Below are positions 6,828-15,900 of a stretch of DNA of 43,690 nucleotides, piece after piece. The notes under the pieces are model-generated. The model was not told where the DNA came from and made no database searches. It saw only the letters and a list, made by a program, of their open reading frames with translations. The stretch comes from Cohnella luojiensis (GTDB lineage Bacteria > Bacillota > Bacilli > Paenibacillales > Paenibacillaceae). The stretch covers positions 1 to 43,690 of the forward strand of contig NZ_SOMN01000041.1 of NCBI RefSeq assembly GCF_004564235.1, read 5' to 3'. The translations under genes and the position numbers were made by a program. The stretch's first letter is position 1, and every line of letters starts with the position of its first letter.

Positions 6828-7691
6828 TTACCCTTTCGCTCGTTTGTAAACCCCCGGAGTCATACCCGTGATTCGCTTGAAAATACGGTGGAAATGAGGC
6901 AGGCTCTCGAAACCGCAGCTCTCGGCGATCAGGCTCATCGTGTCGTCGGTTGCGAATAAGAGCTCTTTGGCTTGCGCGATGCGCTTGGCGTTGACGTAAT
7001 CTGTAACGTTCATGCCCGTGAGCTGCTTGAAGACCCGCGAGAAGTGGGCGCCGGTAACCGAGGCTTGTCGTGCCAAGGCGGACAACCCGAGATCGGCGTT
7101 CGGGTGGGTCGCGATATAATGCAGGATTTCTCTCATCCATAACGGTCCGATTCTGGAGTCCTCGGGATCGTCGGATTGAGCCGAGAGCGTCTGGCGATTG
7201 ATGCGGAGCAACCATTGCTGGAGGTGCAGGGAAACCGCCTGTCGATAGCCCGGTTTCTTTAGCTCAAGCTCAAGCAGGATTTCTTCTATCGTCTCTTCGG
7301 TTTGGTCTTTCAAGCGACTTACCATTTCCAGCTTGTACTGCTTCCGTTTTCTCGCGAGATCAAAGCATCGCATCCCGTTGTAAGAATCGTCAATCGTCTC
7401 ATGAGTAATGAGGCTTGGCAAGAAAAAAACGGCGGTTGACGTGACGGGATCGACAGGATCGGGAAACGCGCGGTGGATCGAATTTCCCGGAATGATAAAG
7501 AGATCGCCTTGCTCCATATCGTAGAAGTTTTGGTCGATGAAGAACGTGCCTCTGCCCGAGTGCACGTAGACGAATTCATACCGATCGTGAAGATGGTCCG
7601 GAAGCTCTCGCTCCGGGCTTTTCGTGTCTTTATAGACGAAGTCGAAGGGGAATAGGGGATCGTTCGAGAACGCTTTCCGAACAGGATTCAT
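6828..7691 (-). CDS. AraC family transcriptional regulator
   Basis: A 287-residue regulator with an N-terminal cupin-type sensor domain (about 25-110; HDRYEFVYVHSGRGTFF) and a C-terminal double helix-turn-helix (about 185-284; ending in GFESLPHFHRIFKRITG and TPGVYKRA). It is transcribed divergently from the L-galactose operon, with 143 bases between the two starts. Its most likely role is local activator of that operon in response to a pathway sugar. The ATG at 7691 follows GGAG at nine bases. Confidence 0.9.
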   Translation of the reverse strand: MNPVRKAFSNDPLFPFDFVYKDTKSPERELPDHLHDRYEFVYVHSGRGTFFIDQNFYDMEQGDLFIIPGNSIHRAFPDPVDPVTSTAVFFLPSLITHETIDDSYNGMRCFDLARKRKQYKLEMVSRLKDQTEETIEEILLELELKKPGYRQAVSLHLQQWLLRINRQTLSAQSDDPEDSRIGPLWMREILHYIATHPNADLGLSALARQASVTGAHFSRVFKQLTGMNVTDYVNAKRIAQAKELLFATDDTMSLIAESCGFESLPHFHRIFKRITGMTPGVYKRAKG

Positions 7692-7719
7692 CAGTTATTT
7701 CTCCGATATGTCTTAGATT

Positions 7720-7797
7720 TACTTTTAAAATATCAAAATAGAGTACTTTTATGCAAATATGAACACTGTTTAGGTTAGAAATTGCTGATATTATAGT
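7720..7797 (+). promoter_or_regulatory. Putative control region of the L-galactose operon
   Basis: An 8-bp direct repeat TACTTTTA occurs at 7720-7727 and 7744-7751, 24 bases apart. It lies upstream of a weak promoter whose -10 could be TATAGT (7792-7797) with no clear -35. Direct-repeat half-sites upstream of a poor -35 fit activation by the divergent AraC-type protein. Confidence 0.4.
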
Positions 7798-7834
7798 AGA
7801 ATAAGCGGTAACGAGAAAGGGGTAATACGCAAAT

Positions 7835-8665
7835 ATGAGGATTGACGCCCATCAACATTATTGGACAATGAAACGCGGCGATTACGGTTGGATTTCGCCG
7901 GAGCTTCCAGTGCTCTTTCGTGATTATTTGCCTGAGCATCTGATCCCGCACTTGAAGGAGCATCGAATAGACGGCACGATTGTCGTGCAAGCCGCGGCCA
8001 CGTTAGCCGAAACGGATTACCTTCTCTCGCTGGCGGAGTCGTCCGATACGATCCTCGGCGTCGTAGGCTGGCTCGACTTGAACGATCCGCAGCATTTCTC
8101 CCACTATGAACGATTCCGCAAGCACCCGAAATTCGTCGGATTTCGAATCATGATTCAAGAGATGTTCGATGCATCGGCGATCCTCGATCCGCATTTCATG
8201 AAAGCGCTTCGCGTTTATGCCGAAGAAGATATTCCGTTAGATTTGCTAGTCGTCTCCCATCAGCTAGCGCCGCTTGTCAGGCTGCTGGAGGATATACCGG
8301 GCATACGCGGCGTTATTGATCATATCGCCAAACCGCGAATCGCGGATGGCGTCATGGAGCCATGGCTAAGTCAGATGAAAGAGATTGCCAAGCACCCGAA
8401 AATCCATTGCAAGCTTTCCGGAATGGTGACCGAAGCCGATCACCAGGCTTGGAAACCAGAGGATTTTACCGCATACATTCGTCATGCTATCGAGTTGTTC
8501 GGACCTGAACGCGTAATGTTCGGCAGCGATTGGCCGGTATGCCTGCTCGCCGCTAGCTATGATCAAGTGATGGACGTTCTGGAGCAAGCCTTGCCAGATA
8601 GCTGGGGGGAACGGGAACGCGGAAGGCTATTCGGCGATAATGCAAAGGAGTTCTATAAACTATGA
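7835..8665 (+). CDS. Amidohydrolase-type sugar lactonase, probably L-galactono-lactonase
   Basis: A 276-residue TIM-barrel hydrolase of the COG3618 amidohydrolase group, which hydrolyses sugar lactones such as L-fucono-, L-rhamnono- and L-galactono-lactones. Metal and active-site motifs are intact: DAHQHYW (4-10), GFRIMIQ, DHIAKP, KLSGMVTEAD and MFGSDWPVC. It is first in a five-gene operon and its stop overlaps the next start (ATGA). The downstream L-galactose dehydrogenase and L-galactonate dehydrogenase homologues make L-galactono-lactone the likely substrate, giving L-galactonate. L-fucono-lactone is the main alternative. Confidence 0.85.
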   Translation: MRIDAHQHYWTMKRGDYGWISPELPVLFRDYLPEHLIPHLKEHRIDGTIVVQAAATLAETDYLLSLAESSDTILGVVGWLDLNDPQHFSHYERFRKHPKFVGFRIMIQEMFDASAILDPHFMKALRVYAEEDIPLDLLVVSHQLAPLVRLLEDIPGIRGVIDHIAKPRIADGVMEPWLSQMKEIAKHPKIHCKLSGMVTEADHQAWKPEDFTAYIRHAIELFGPERVMFGSDWPVCLLAASYDQVMDVLEQALPDSWGERERGRLFGDNAKEFYKL

Positions 8666-10155
8666 GAGCTTTGGATCAATCGGCTTTAAGTGAAGCGGAC
8701 CAGGGTCGATTGGCCGAATTAAACGTTAGTCCCGTGACCGTATTGCAGATTGGGGAGGGCAACTTCCTTCGCGGGTTCTTCGATTGGATGGTTCACGAGT
8801 CTCGCGAGAGGGGCTTCTTCAAAGGAAGCGTAGCGGTTACGCAACCTCGTCCGACAGGGAAACCGAAGATCGAAGCTTTAGCCGGCCAAGACGGCTTGTA
8901 CACGCTAGTCCTTCGAGGGCTTGAAGATGGAGAGAGCGTTGAGCGCAAGGAGATCGTTTCGGTTTTCTCGGAGGCGTTCGATCCCTACTCCGATTGGACT
9001 CGAATGATCAAACTGGCGGTAAGTCCGGATTTGCGGTTCGTCGTATCGAACACGACGGAAGCCGGGTTAACTTATCGACCTGAGGCATTTACGGAAGGAG
9101 CGCCCATCTTATCGTTCCCAGGTAAAGTCGCGTACTTGCTCTATTTAAGATATCTGAAATATGAAGGAGCTGCTCAGCGAGGTCTGATCTTCCTGCCTTG
9201 CGAGCTGCTGGAGAGGAACGGAGACTCTTTAAGGGATGCGGTCCTCAGGTACGCGAATGATTGGAATTATCCCCATTCCTTCCGGACGTGGGTAAAGAAG
9301 CATAACCGTTTCTTGAATTCCCTCGTCGACCGGATCGTCACCGGGTACCCTGACGCAGAGCAGGCCGAAACGTGGTTCTCGGAATGGGGATATCGGGATG
9401 ACATGTTATGTACGGCAGAGCCCTATCACCTGTGGGCGATCGAAGCCGAACAGGAGCTGGACGAAGAGCTTCCCTTCCGGAAAGCGGGATTAAACGTATT
9501 ATGGGTGGAGGATTTGCGTCCTTATCAACAACGCAAGGTTCGTATCCTTAATGGAGCCCATACGCTGATGACGCCGCTTGGCATCCTTCATGGCGTAGAC
9601 CACGTCCGCGAGTTAATGGAGCATGAAAAGCTCGGCGCATTCGTCCGAGCGACGGTGTCCGACGAGATCATCCCAACCTTGCCGTATCCGGAAAATGAAA
9701 TGAGGGCATACGCGGATACGGTTTTCGAAAGATACTTAAACCCCTATATTCGGCATCGGTTAGCGGACATCGCGATGAATAGCATCAGCAAGTTCAAAGT
9801 GCGGCTTATTCCATCGCTAGCCTATTACGAGGAACGAGGTGAGCCGGTTCCGGCCGGTCTTGTACAGGGATTGGCGGGACTGCTGCGGTACTACAGAGTT
9901 AGGCGCAGTGGCGAACACTATGAGGGGACGACTTTCGAAGGTCAAAGATATTCCGTTCGCGATGACGCCAGAGCTTTGGAGACGATATCCTCGATCTGGG
10001 ATAAAGCAGACAGGTTGAGCGAGCCGCTTAGCGATACGATAGCAAGACTGCTCGCGGAACAATCCTTGTGGGGACGGGATTTGTCTAGTTGGCCGTCGTT
10101 AACGGATTCCGTAACGGCCATCATGGCCCGATGGGCAGAGGGGGAGATTCAATGA
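8662..10155 (+). CDS. uxaB: Tagaturonate reductase (altronate oxidoreductase)
   Basis: A 497-residue enzyme of the mannitol dehydrogenase/polyol-specific long-chain dehydrogenase family. It interconverts D-tagaturonate and D-altronate with NADH. The N-terminal nucleotide motif LQIGEGNFLRGFFDWM and the family motif KVRILNGAHTLMTPLG are present. The ATG at 8662 overlaps the lactonase stop, and the stop at 10153-10155 overlaps the uxaA start, so translation is probably coupled. In classical galacturonate catabolism uxaB receives tagaturonate from UxaC; no uxaC is present here and the Zn-dehydrogenase downstream probably supplies it. Confidence 0.92.
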   Translation: MRALDQSALSEADQGRLAELNVSPVTVLQIGEGNFLRGFFDWMVHESRERGFFKGSVAVTQPRPTGKPKIEALAGQDGLYTLVLRGLEDGESVERKEIVSVFSEAFDPYSDWTRMIKLAVSPDLRFVVSNTTEAGLTYRPEAFTEGAPILSFPGKVAYLLYLRYLKYEGAAQRGLIFLPCELLERNGDSLRDAVLRYANDWNYPHSFRTWVKKHNRFLNSLVDRIVTGYPDAEQAETWFSEWGYRDDMLCTAEPYHLWAIEAEQELDEELPFRKAGLNVLWVEDLRPYQQRKVRILNGAHTLMTPLGILHGVDHVRELMEHEKLGAFVRATVSDEIIPTLPYPENEMRAYADTVFERYLNPYIRHRLADIAMNSISKFKVRLIPSLAYYEERGEPVPAGLVQGLAGLLRYYRVRRSGEHYEGTTFEGQRYSVRDDARALETISSIWDKADRLSEPLSDTIARLLAEQSLWGRDLSSWPSLTDSVTAIMARWAEGEIQ

Positions 10156-11645
10156 GCGAATGGATAAGATTATCGACTAACGATCACGTTGTCATTTCCC
10201 TCAGGGCATTCTCTGCGGGGGAGTCCATTGCGCTTGAGGATGGTTCGCTCCTGACACTAAAGGATGAAGTGCCGAAAGGGCATAAGATTCTGACGAAGCC
10301 GGTAACAGAAGGCCATGACGTGCTGAAATTCGGTTACTCCATCGGCAAGGCGAAGGAAGCCCTCGAGCCGGGTGTCTGGGTGCATACGCATAACCTTGGA
10401 ACGGGTTTGAGGGGTTTTCTCGACTATGCCTACGAGCCCGCATCTCCCGTTATTCAAGAAGAAAAACCGCTTCGACAAACCTTTCAAGGGTACGTACGAG
10501 ATAATGGCGAGGTCGGCATACGCAATGAAATTTGGATTCTGAACACGGTCGGCTGCATTAACAAAACGTGCGAGATTATCGCTAACCGTGCCAACGCCGA
10601 GCATCGCGGCAGGGTAGACGGCGTGTATCATTTCGCTCATCCGTTCGGCTGCTCCCAGCTTGGCGACGATCTGAAGCATACGCAGAAGTTATTAGCATCT
10701 TTGGCGAACCATCCGAATGCCGCAGGCGTGCTCGTAGTGGGGCTAGGTTGCGAAAATAACCAAATCGACTCTTTCAAACAGGTGATCGGGGACTTCGATC
10801 CGCGGCGCATCAAATTCATGAGGTCGCAGGACGAGGAAGACGAGCTGGAGGTCGGGCTATCGCTTGTCGGGGAATTAGTTGAATACGCCGAGAGCTTCAA
10901 AAGGGAAACCGTGCCCGCCTCTAAGCTGAAGCTAGGCTTAAAGTGCGGCGGCTCGGACGGTCTATCCGGCATTACCGCCAATCCGCTCGTCGGATCGGTA
11001 TCCGACAGGTTAATCGCAACGGGCGGAACGGCCATTCTGACCGAGGTGCCCGAGATGTTCGGCGCGGAGACGATTCTTATGAACCGCGCGGCCGATGAGG
11101 AAGTGTTCGGGCGGATCGTGTCGCTCGTGAACGATTTCAAGCAATATTTTATCCGGCATGACCAAGAGATTTACGAGAATCCGTCTCCTGGCAACAAGGC
11201 GGGCGGGATCAGCACCTTAGAAGAGAAGTCGCTTGGCTGCACGCAGAAAGGCGGCCACGCCACCGTTACGGATGTCATTCCTTATGGCGAGCGAGTAAGC
11301 AAAACGGGGCTTAACCTGTTGGAAGCGCCCGGCAACGATCTCGTTTCCGTAACGGCGCTCTCCGCCGGAGGGGCGCATATCGTGCTCTTCACGACGGGGA
11401 GAGGAACTCCGTTCGGCGGTCCGGTGCCGACCGTCAAGCTATCCACCAATAGCGAGCTGGCGCAACGCAAGAAAAATTGGATCGATTTCGATGCCGGACG
11501 GTTGCTCGAAGGCAAGAGCATGGGCGAGCTGACGGAGGAGCTATGGAATCGGATACTGGATATCGCTTCAGGGGATAATCGCACGCACAATGAAACGAAC
11601 GGATTCCGCGAGATCGCTATTTTCAAGGACGGAGTGATTTTATAA
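10152..11645 (+). CDS. uxaA: Altronate dehydratase
   Basis: A 497-residue UxaA-family dehydratase that turns D-altronate into 2-keto-3-deoxy-gluconate (KDG). The N-terminal SAF domain (about 1-95; GVWVHTHNLGT) is fused to the large C-terminal catalytic domain with Cys/His motifs HPFGCSQLGDD, GLGCENN and LKCGGSDGLSG. The frame is open further upstream, but the start at 10152 is chosen because it forms an ATGA overlap with uxaB and follows AGAGGGGGA. KDG kinase and aldolase are not in the window. Confidence 0.93.
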   Translation: MSEWIRLSTNDHVVISLRAFSAGESIALEDGSLLTLKDEVPKGHKILTKPVTEGHDVLKFGYSIGKAKEALEPGVWVHTHNLGTGLRGFLDYAYEPASPVIQEEKPLRQTFQGYVRDNGEVGIRNEIWILNTVGCINKTCEIIANRANAEHRGRVDGVYHFAHPFGCSQLGDDLKHTQKLLASLANHPNAAGVLVVGLGCENNQIDSFKQVIGDFDPRRIKFMRSQDEEDELEVGLSLVGELVEYAESFKRETVPASKLKLGLKCGGSDGLSGITANPLVGSVSDRLIATGGTAILTEVPEMFGAETILMNRAADEEVFGRIVSLVNDFKQYFIRHDQEIYENPSPGNKAGGISTLEEKSLGCTQKGGHATVTDVIPYGERVSKTGLNLLEAPGNDLVSVTALSAGGAHIVLFTTGRGTPFGGPVPTVKLSTNSELAQRKKNWIDFDAGRLLEGKSMGELTEELWNRILDIASGDNRTHNETNGFREIAIFKDGVIL

Positions 11646-12589
11646 TGAAATATCGCAAGCTCGGACGAACAGGTCTCGACGTATCCGTACTCGGCTTTGG
11701 CGCTTCTTCGCTCGGATCTGTTTTCCGGACTACGGACGAAGCGGAATCCATCCGGACGGTGCATGCTGCGCTGGACTCGGGAATCAACTATATCGATGTA
11801 TCTCCTTTTTACGGGCTAACGAAGGCCGAAACGGTACTTGGCAAAGCGATCAAGGAGCTGCCGCGGGATCGTTTCGTGTTATCGACTAAGGCTGGGCGTT
11901 ACGGAATGGACAAATTCGATTTTACTCGCGATCGGATCACGGACAGCATCGAAGAAAGCTTCGCTAGGTTGAACACGGATTATATCGATATTCTTTACTT
12001 GCACGATATTGAATTCGTCTCCTCGGACATTATCTTGGAGGAAGCGATTCCGGCTGTCCAACGTTTAAAGGCTGAAGGCAAGATCCGGCATTATGGCATT
12101 TGCGGGCTTCCTATCCCGATGTTCGAGACGTTGCTGCCTCAGGTTGAAGTCGACGCCATCATTTCCTATTGCCATTACTCTCTTAACGATACGGCGCTTC
12201 TCGGTCTGTTGCCTCTCTTGGAGCGAAAAGGAATCGGTCTTGTCAACGCGTCGCCGCTTTCGATGGGTTTGCTCAGCGTTCGCGGAACGCCGGAATGGCA
12301 TCCGGCGAGCCCGGAAATCAAGGCCGCGTGCAAACGCGCTGCCGATCTGTGCGCAAGTAGAGGGTCGGATATTGCCAAGCTAGCGATCCAGTATTCGACT
12401 TCCAACGAACGGATTCCTACGACTTTGGTCAGCACGGCCAATCCGGACAACATTCGGAAAAATGCGGCATGGACGGAAGAGCCGATCGACGAAGAGCTGC
12501 TCAAGGATGTGCTTGAAATACTAAAGCCGGTTCATAACCGTACATGGGTGAGCGGACGACCGGAGTATAACGGAAACTTGATCGTATAA
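11645..12589 (+). CDS. Aldo/keto reductase, probable L-galactose dehydrogenase
   Basis: A 314-residue aldo/keto reductase with catalytic tetrad D51, Y56, K82 and H120. It strongly recalls plant L-galactose dehydrogenase, including FGASSLGSVF (18-27), HDIEF, SYCHYSLND and the rare segment SPLSMGLLSVRG - PEWHPASPE. Such enzymes oxidise L-galactose at C1 with NAD to L-galactono-lactone. It overlaps uxaA (TAATG). With the lactonase this gives L-galactonate. L-fucose is a plausible second substrate. The similarity is from memory, not an alignment. Confidence 0.85.
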   Translation: MKYRKLGRTGLDVSVLGFGASSLGSVFRTTDEAESIRTVHAALDSGINYIDVSPFYGLTKAETVLGKAIKELPRDRFVLSTKAGRYGMDKFDFTRDRITDSIEESFARLNTDYIDILYLHDIEFVSSDIILEEAIPAVQRLKAEGKIRHYGICGLPIPMFETLLPQVEVDAIISYCHYSLNDTALLGLLPLLERKGIGLVNASPLSMGLLSVRGTPEWHPASPEIKAACKRAADLCASRGSDIAKLAIQYSTSNERIPTTLVSTANPDNIRKNAAWTEEPIDEELLKDVLEILKPVHNRTWVSGRPEYNGNLIV

Positions 12590-12605
12590 TGGGGGGACAA
12601 GGTAA

Positions 12606-13619
12606 ATGCAAGCGATTGTTTGCGAGGAGATCGGACGATTCAAGATTAGCGAGTTTCCCGAGCCTTCGTATGTGGAAGGGGAAGCCATCGTACGAATAAA
12701 ACGGATCGGCATTTGCGGCACGGACCTGCATGCATTTAAGGGGAATCAACCCTTCTTTACCTATCCCCGCGTGCTTGGCCACGAATTAGCCGGTCTCATT
12801 GAACGAATAGGGGACAACGAAGCGGGGCTCGCGGCAGGAGATCAGGTTAGCGTGATTCCTTACCTGCACTGCGGGAAATGTATCGCTTGCCGCAACGGTA
12901 AAACGAATTGCTGCACTTCGATGAAGGTGCTGGGCGTTCATGTCGACGGGGGAATGCGCGAGCTGATCTCCGTTCCGGTCACGCATCTCATCCGGACGAA
13001 CGGACTGACGCTTGATCAGTCGGCGGTTCTTGAGCCGCTAAGCATCGGCGCTCATGCGGTAAGGCGATCGGGGCTTTTGAAAGGCGAAACGGCGCTAGTC
13101 ATCGGGGGAGGCCCGATCGGGCTTGGCGTCATGGCATTCGCCAAATACGCGGGTGCCAGAGTTATCGCGATGGATATCAATGACGAACGCCTGGCTTTCT
13201 GTCGTTCATGGGCCGGTATCGATGAGACCGTTAACGCTTTACATGAACCTAAGGCTAAGCTTTCCGAGCTGACGAACGGAGAATTCCCGACAGTCGTATT
13301 CGACGCCACCGGGAATGCAAGGTCGATGACGGATGTTTTCGATCTGGCGGCTCATGGAGGGAAGCTTGTTTTTGTAGGCTTAGTCAAGTCGGATATTACA
13401 TTCAACGATCCGGAATTTCACAAGCGAGAGCTGACGTTAATGGGCAGCCGGAACGCGACGAAAGAAGACTTCGATCATGTTTACTCCGCGGTAAAGAACG
13501 GCTTGATTGATGTCGGAGGCTATATCACGCATCGGTCGACTTTCGCGGGAATGATCGGCGAATTCGAAAGCTGGCTTAAGCCGGAGTCCAAAGTGATTAA
13601 AGCTATGGTCGAGCTATAG
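12606..13619 (+). CDS. Zinc alcohol dehydrogenase, probable L-galactonate 5-dehydrogenase (LgoD-like)
   Basis: A 337-residue medium-chain dehydrogenase. Catalytic zinc ligands C37, H59 and E60 (GICGTD, GHELAG), structural zinc cysteines C89, C92, C95 and C103, and the Rossmann motif VIGGGPIGLG are all present. E. coli LgoD (YjjN) of this family oxidises L-galactonate to D-tagaturonate, which is exactly the step missing between the lactonase and UxaB here. The assignment is by context and family; a sorbitol- or threonine-type substrate cannot be excluded from sequence. Last gene of the operon, followed by a terminator. Confidence 0.85.
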   Translation: MQAIVCEEIGRFKISEFPEPSYVEGEAIVRIKRIGICGTDLHAFKGNQPFFTYPRVLGHELAGLIERIGDNEAGLAAGDQVSVIPYLHCGKCIACRNGKTNCCTSMKVLGVHVDGGMRELISVPVTHLIRTNGLTLDQSAVLEPLSIGAHAVRRSGLLKGETALVIGGGPIGLGVMAFAKYAGARVIAMDINDERLAFCRSWAGIDETVNALHEPKAKLSELTNGEFPTVVFDATGNARSMTDVFDLAAHGGKLVFVGLVKSDITFNDPEFHKRELTLMGSRNATKEDFDHVYSAVKNGLIDVGGYITHRSTFAGMIGEFESWLKPESKVIKAMVEL

Positions 13620-13653
13620 CGATCATTGATGAACAGAATACGATCAACAGGAG

Positions 13654-13678
13654 GAGCCTGCCACCAGCAGGCTCTTTT
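13654..13678 (+). terminator. Terminator of the L-galactose operon
   Basis: GAGCCTGC (13654-13661) and GCAGGCTC (13667-13674) pair perfectly around CACCA, followed by TTTT. Confidence 0.85.
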
Positions 13679-13713
13679 GTATACGATATTTATTGTAGTT
13701 CAATCGTGACAGG

Positions 13714-14613
13714 TTAGGCGGCTTCCGCGACCGGTTTCGCGGAGTACTCTGTCCTCATATAGAGAAGCAGACCCATAATAATGAACGCTCCCCCGACAAG
13801 TTGGAACGAGGTCACCATTTCCCCGAAGATGAATATACCGAGTAAGCTCGCGCCAACAGGTTCGGCGAACACCGTGATGGAGATCGTTGTCGGCTTCACG
13901 TATTGAAGAAGCCAATTGAAGATCATGTGTCCGAACACGGTCGGGACGATAGCAAGCAAAAGGAAGATCAACCATTCGCCGCTGGGGTAACTCACGATGT
14001 TGTAGCCCAACGAGAGATTATAGCCAGCGAAACAGATAAAGGCGATGGCGAAAACGATCAAGCTATACAAGAAGGAGGGCACTCGGGACAGAATTTGTTT
14101 GGCGATCAGCATGTTTATCGCCACCGCTAGTGTACCTAGCAACGACAACAGATCGCCTTTGAAAGCAGCGGAGGACAATCCGATATCTCCGGATCCGACG
14201 CAGAACGCGCCGATTAACGCGATCGTCAAGCCGGCTAACGCAAACTTACTTAGTTTATCCTTAAACACGAAGTATGCGCCTGCCATGACGAAGACAGGTT
14301 CTAGGGACAGGATGATGGTTGAGCTGGCAATCGACGTATAGTCGAGAGACGCCATCCATAGAAGGAAATGAAGCGCCAGGAAAAATCCGGCCAGCGCCAG
14401 CAGCGTCCAATCTTTGCCGGATATCTTGCTTATTGACTGGGCATGGCGTTTCCCGAAAGGCAACATAAGAAGAACCGTGAAAAGCATGCGATACATGCCT
14501 TGGACGGAAACGGGTGCATCGGAAAACCGAACGAGTATAGGCGCGAAGGAAATGGCGATCATTCCCACGATGAGCGGGATGATGGGCGAGATGGAGGGAG
14601 ATGTCTTATTCAC
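13714..14613 (-). CDS. EamA/DMT family transporter
   Basis: A 299-residue inner-membrane protein with about ten hydrophobic segments in two EamA repeats (roughly 10-140 and 155-290), the drug/metabolite transporter family. Substrates of such proteins vary (amino acids, metabolites). The start is GTG, preceded by AAAGGA ten bases upstream. It converges on the L-galactose operon. Nothing ties it to that pathway, and it is probably an independent gene. Confidence 0.9.
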   Translation of the reverse strand: MNKTSPSISPIIPLIVGMIAISFAPILVRFSDAPVSVQGMYRMLFTVLLMLPFGKRHAQSISKISGKDWTLLALAGFFLALHFLLWMASLDYTSIASSTIILSLEPVFVMAGAYFVFKDKLSKFALAGLTIALIGAFCVGSGDIGLSSAAFKGDLLSLLGTLAVAINMLIAKQILSRVPSFLYSLIVFAIAFICFAGYNLSLGYNIVSYPSGEWLIFLLLAIVPTVFGHMIFNWLLQYVKPTTISITVFAEPVGASLLGIFIFGEMVTSFQLVGGAFIIMGLLLYMRTEYSAKPVAEAA

Positions 14614-14798
14614 GGGAGTTAGATCCTTTCTTATTCATAAGCAATTATTGTAATGCGGAATAACGGAAAGATCAATCGTCGATTTCATGAAAAGTTTACA
14701 GCTTAGAAACATCGCGAGACGATCTGGATACATTCGTCGATTATTCTATGTTTAGAATCAACAATCACATCTAGCGGAAAAGCCAAAGGAGAATGAAA

Positions 14799-15749
14799 AT
14801 GTATAGAAAATCCCGTAGATCGAAGACAATGACCATCGCCGCAATCGCCGCGTTAGCCTTCTCGATACAAGCCATCAACGTATCGGCCGCAAACCTCTCA
14901 AACCATTACGCAACGACTATGAGTACAATCGCAGCTGCCAACAGTTCGAATTCTGCTGCCGTAGTCAGCCAGTACGAAGCTTTGTTGAAGAAGGGCCAGC
15001 TCCCTAAGACGATTGCTTATTTAAACGCCCATATCAAGGGAGTCGGCAAAGCCCAGGCTACCGTCATGGTACTTCATTTGGAGAATGCGCTGAAGAAGCA
15101 ACTGCCAGCGATACAGAAAAGCTTCGATAAAAGCTCCGTCCAACAGGGCATCGGCAAAGTATACAAAGTAGGGTACAGCTTCGATGACGTCATCAGTCGA
15201 ACCAAAGATTCGAGCCTGAAGGCCTTATTGAAAGAGACTAGGGACAGCGGCTATAAGCTGGAGACCGCGGAAGGATTTTATTTCCCAGTCGAGGATTATG
15301 CCGGTTTCAAGCCCTATGGCGGCTATGTGAATACGGATATTAAAGCATATATCGATATCATGACTGTCGAGTCCGATCAGACTAACGTCAAAGACGGCGG
15401 GATTGTTATCGGATACCAGCAGTTGGTCAACAGGGCGATAAGCCAAGAGGGCTTCTTGCAGAAGTACCCTAAGTCGAACCGCGCCGCGCAAATCAGCAAC
15501 CTGTTTCGCAGCTATCGCACGTTAACGTTCTATGGTGCGAACAATACGCCGCTGTTCGATTACGAAAGCAAAGCGATGCAGCCCAACGCGATAAAAGGTT
15601 TTAATGCCATCCTGAAATGGAACAAACCGGATTCGAGCCCATACTTGAAGACGCTTCGGGAATTCATGGATTTGCTTAAAGACAGCAAATATAAATTAAC
15701 GCCTGAAGTAGAGAAATTCCGTAAGTTAAACGTGCCTAACGCTTATTAA
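14799..15749 (+). CDS. Secreted protein of unknown family
   Basis: A 316-residue protein with a basic start, a hydrophobic core and a likely signal peptidase site (MYRKSRRSK then AALAFSIQAINVSAAN, cleavage near residue 30). The mature part is rich in Lys, Ser, Ala and aromatic residues, with no domain I recognise. Segments such as ALLKKGQLPKTIAYLNAHI suggest helical structure. The ATG at 14799 is preferred over that at 14793 because AAAGGAG would be only one base from the latter. It is monocistronic with its own terminator. Confidence 0.75.
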   Translation: MYRKSRRSKTMTIAAIAALAFSIQAINVSAANLSNHYATTMSTIAAANSSNSAAVVSQYEALLKKGQLPKTIAYLNAHIKGVGKAQATVMVLHLENALKKQLPAIQKSFDKSSVQQGIGKVYKVGYSFDDVISRTKDSSLKALLKETRDSGYKLETAEGFYFPVEDYAGFKPYGGYVNTDIKAYIDIMTVESDQTNVKDGGIVIGYQQLVNRAISQEGFLQKYPKSNRAAQISNLFRSYRTLTFYGANNTPLFDYESKAMQPNAIKGFNAILKWNKPDSSPYLKTLREFMDLLKDSKYKLTPEVEKFRKLNVPNAY

Positions 15750-15765
15750 ACGTAAATCAATTCAT

Positions 15766-15804
15766 GAAGTTGACCCTGATGCCAAAGCATCGGGGTTTTT
15801 TGCT
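15766..15804 (+). terminator. Terminator after the secreted protein
   Basis: CCCTGATGC and GCATCGGGG pair (one G-U) around CAAA and are followed by TTTTTT. Confidence 0.85.
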
Positions 15805-15900
15805 AGCTCCCTCTAAGTGGATGAGCAATAAAATCGTGAAATGGATGGTCTCAAGCACAAACAAAACGGTTAGAATGAGCACAAAGGACGGTGCTCTAAT

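Noticed and set aside
6526..7215. Long minus-strand frame across the GntR and AraC genes
   Set aside because: It covers the convergent ends of two well supported genes and has an Arg/His-rich composition typical of shadows.
10089..10151. Upstream extension of altronate dehydratase
   Set aside because: It would overlap uxaB by 67 bases; the ATGA overlap at 10152 with a good ribosome binding site is far more likely.
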